Of a DNA stretch of 7,626 nt, positions 7,327-7,626 are shown piece by piece. Position 1 is the first letter of the stretch. The number at the start of each line of letters is the position of its first letter. The translations under genes were made by a program, and so were the position numbers. The stretch covers positions 1 to 7,626 of the forward strand of contig JABDEQ010000100.1 of NCBI GenBank assembly GCA_013286985.1, in the 5' to 3' direction. The notes under the pieces were generated by a model. That model searched no databases and was not told the origin of the DNA. It saw nothing but the letters and a program-made list of their open reading frames with translations. The stretch is from Bacteroidota bacterium (lineage in GTDB: Bacteria > Bacteroidota > Bacteroidia > Sphingobacteriales > Sphingobacteriaceae).

Positions 7327-7361
7327 ACATTTACCCGCGAGCAATCAAAAGATATTTTGAC
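7298..7361 (+). repeat. 64-bp inverted repeat, upstream arm (displaced copy of trpD start)
   Basis: This non-coding copy would encode ILNHLFEHKTFTREQSKDIL in the trpD frame on the plus strand, then runs into TGA at 7363-7365. It has no in-frame start codon: the nearest upstream ATG (7283) is in another frame and stops at 7304. It is therefore a gene-end fragment, not a gene. The spacer to the trpD arm is 69 bp (7229-7297). Zero mismatches imply a recent event or ongoing exchange. Confidence 0.95.
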
Positions 7362-7465
7362 ATGATAAGTTAATTAAGTACGTGGGTGACTTTGGTAAAT
7401 AATTATTAAATTACTTAGCTTATATCAATATAAATAATCAGTTGCCTGCTTAACATCTATCCGCT

Positions 7466-7626
7466 ATGGCTATACACCAACATAAAATAAATCCGGAGGA
7501 TGATCTGGGCTTTGGCCCGCAGCCGGTAATCAAGAATAAGCCGTTAATTAATAAAGATGGCACACCAAACGTAAAAAGGATAGGCCTGCCATTTTTTAAT
7601 ACTGCCAATAATTACCACAACTTAAT
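7466..7626 (+). CDS. Probable inward-rectifier-type K+ channel, N-terminal part
   Basis: The ATG at 7466 opens a frame of 53 complete codons that runs off the window end. The N-terminus reads MAIHQHKINPEDDLGFG, then LINKDGTPNVKRIGLPFF and an NNYHNLI stretch. The pattern of NP..DLGFG, a short linker, then a [LI]NKDGxxNVxRxG motif and a YHxLI slide-helix-like segment resembles the cytoplasmic N-terminus of Bacteroidota inward-rectifier (KirBac-like) K+ channels. The transmembrane helices and selectivity filter lie outside the window, so the call rests on this N-terminal motif alone. No Shine-Dalgarno sequence is visible. It is divergent from trpD, with 230 bp between the two start codons. If the assignment is wrong, it is an unidentified protein. 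Confidence 0.55.
   Translation, partial: MAIHQHKINPEDDLGFGPQPVIKNKPLINKDGTPNVKRIGLPFFNTANNYHNL

Noticed and set aside
7357..7385. TTGACA at 7357-7362 as a sigma70-type -35 box for the K+ channel gene
   Set aside because: No -10 element at suitable spacing; the hexamer arises by chance at the end of the inverted copy, and a TGACTTTG at 7387-7394 is an imperfect -7 box with wrong spacing.

Overview
The window looks like a chromosomal segment from a Sphingobacteriaceae-type Bacteroidota (Mucilaginibacter or Pedobacter-like). This is inferred from roughly 40% GC by eye, start codons without Shine-Dalgarno sequences, TAnnTTTG-type -7 boxes, and the style of the encoded proteins. No phage, plasmid, insertion sequence, CRISPR array or RNA gene is visible. 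Most of the content is core metabolism and signalling.

Layout, left to right. Bases 1-438 (+) are the 3' part of a YceI-family gene. Two tandem hairpins follow, the second a good intrinsic terminator. A YciO-type Sua5/YrdC-family gene (575-1195, +) comes next, with a Bacteroidota-type promoter whose -33 element overlaps that terminator's tail. It converges, with a 14-bp gap, on a hybrid sensor histidine kinase (1210-3297, -). A 317-bp AT-rich stretch with no convincing gene separates the kinase from a tryptophan cluster on the minus strand. In transcription order this is trpD (7235-6246), trpF (6244-5618), trpB (5618-4437) and trpA (4388-3615). At the right edge a plus-strand gene starts at 7466, probably an inward-rectifier-type K+ channel.

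TrpD, TrpF and TrpB/TrpA supply steps 2, 3 and 5 of chorismate-to-tryptophan synthesis. TrpE, TrpG and TrpC (steps 1 and 4) are not here. trpC, which often sits between trpD and trpF, is absent at a junction where trpD and trpF are 1 nt apart.

The most unusual structure is at the head of the trp cluster. The first 64 bp of trpD (from its third codon) are present again, base-perfect and inverted, at 7298-7361. The 69-bp spacer holds the trpD start codon and a strong intrinsic terminator pointing at trpD. A candidate promoter for trpD lies across the duplicated arm and its edge. This could be the scar of an inversion or template switch that split the trp operon, an invertible switch, or an assembly artefact. 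The sequence alone cannot decide.
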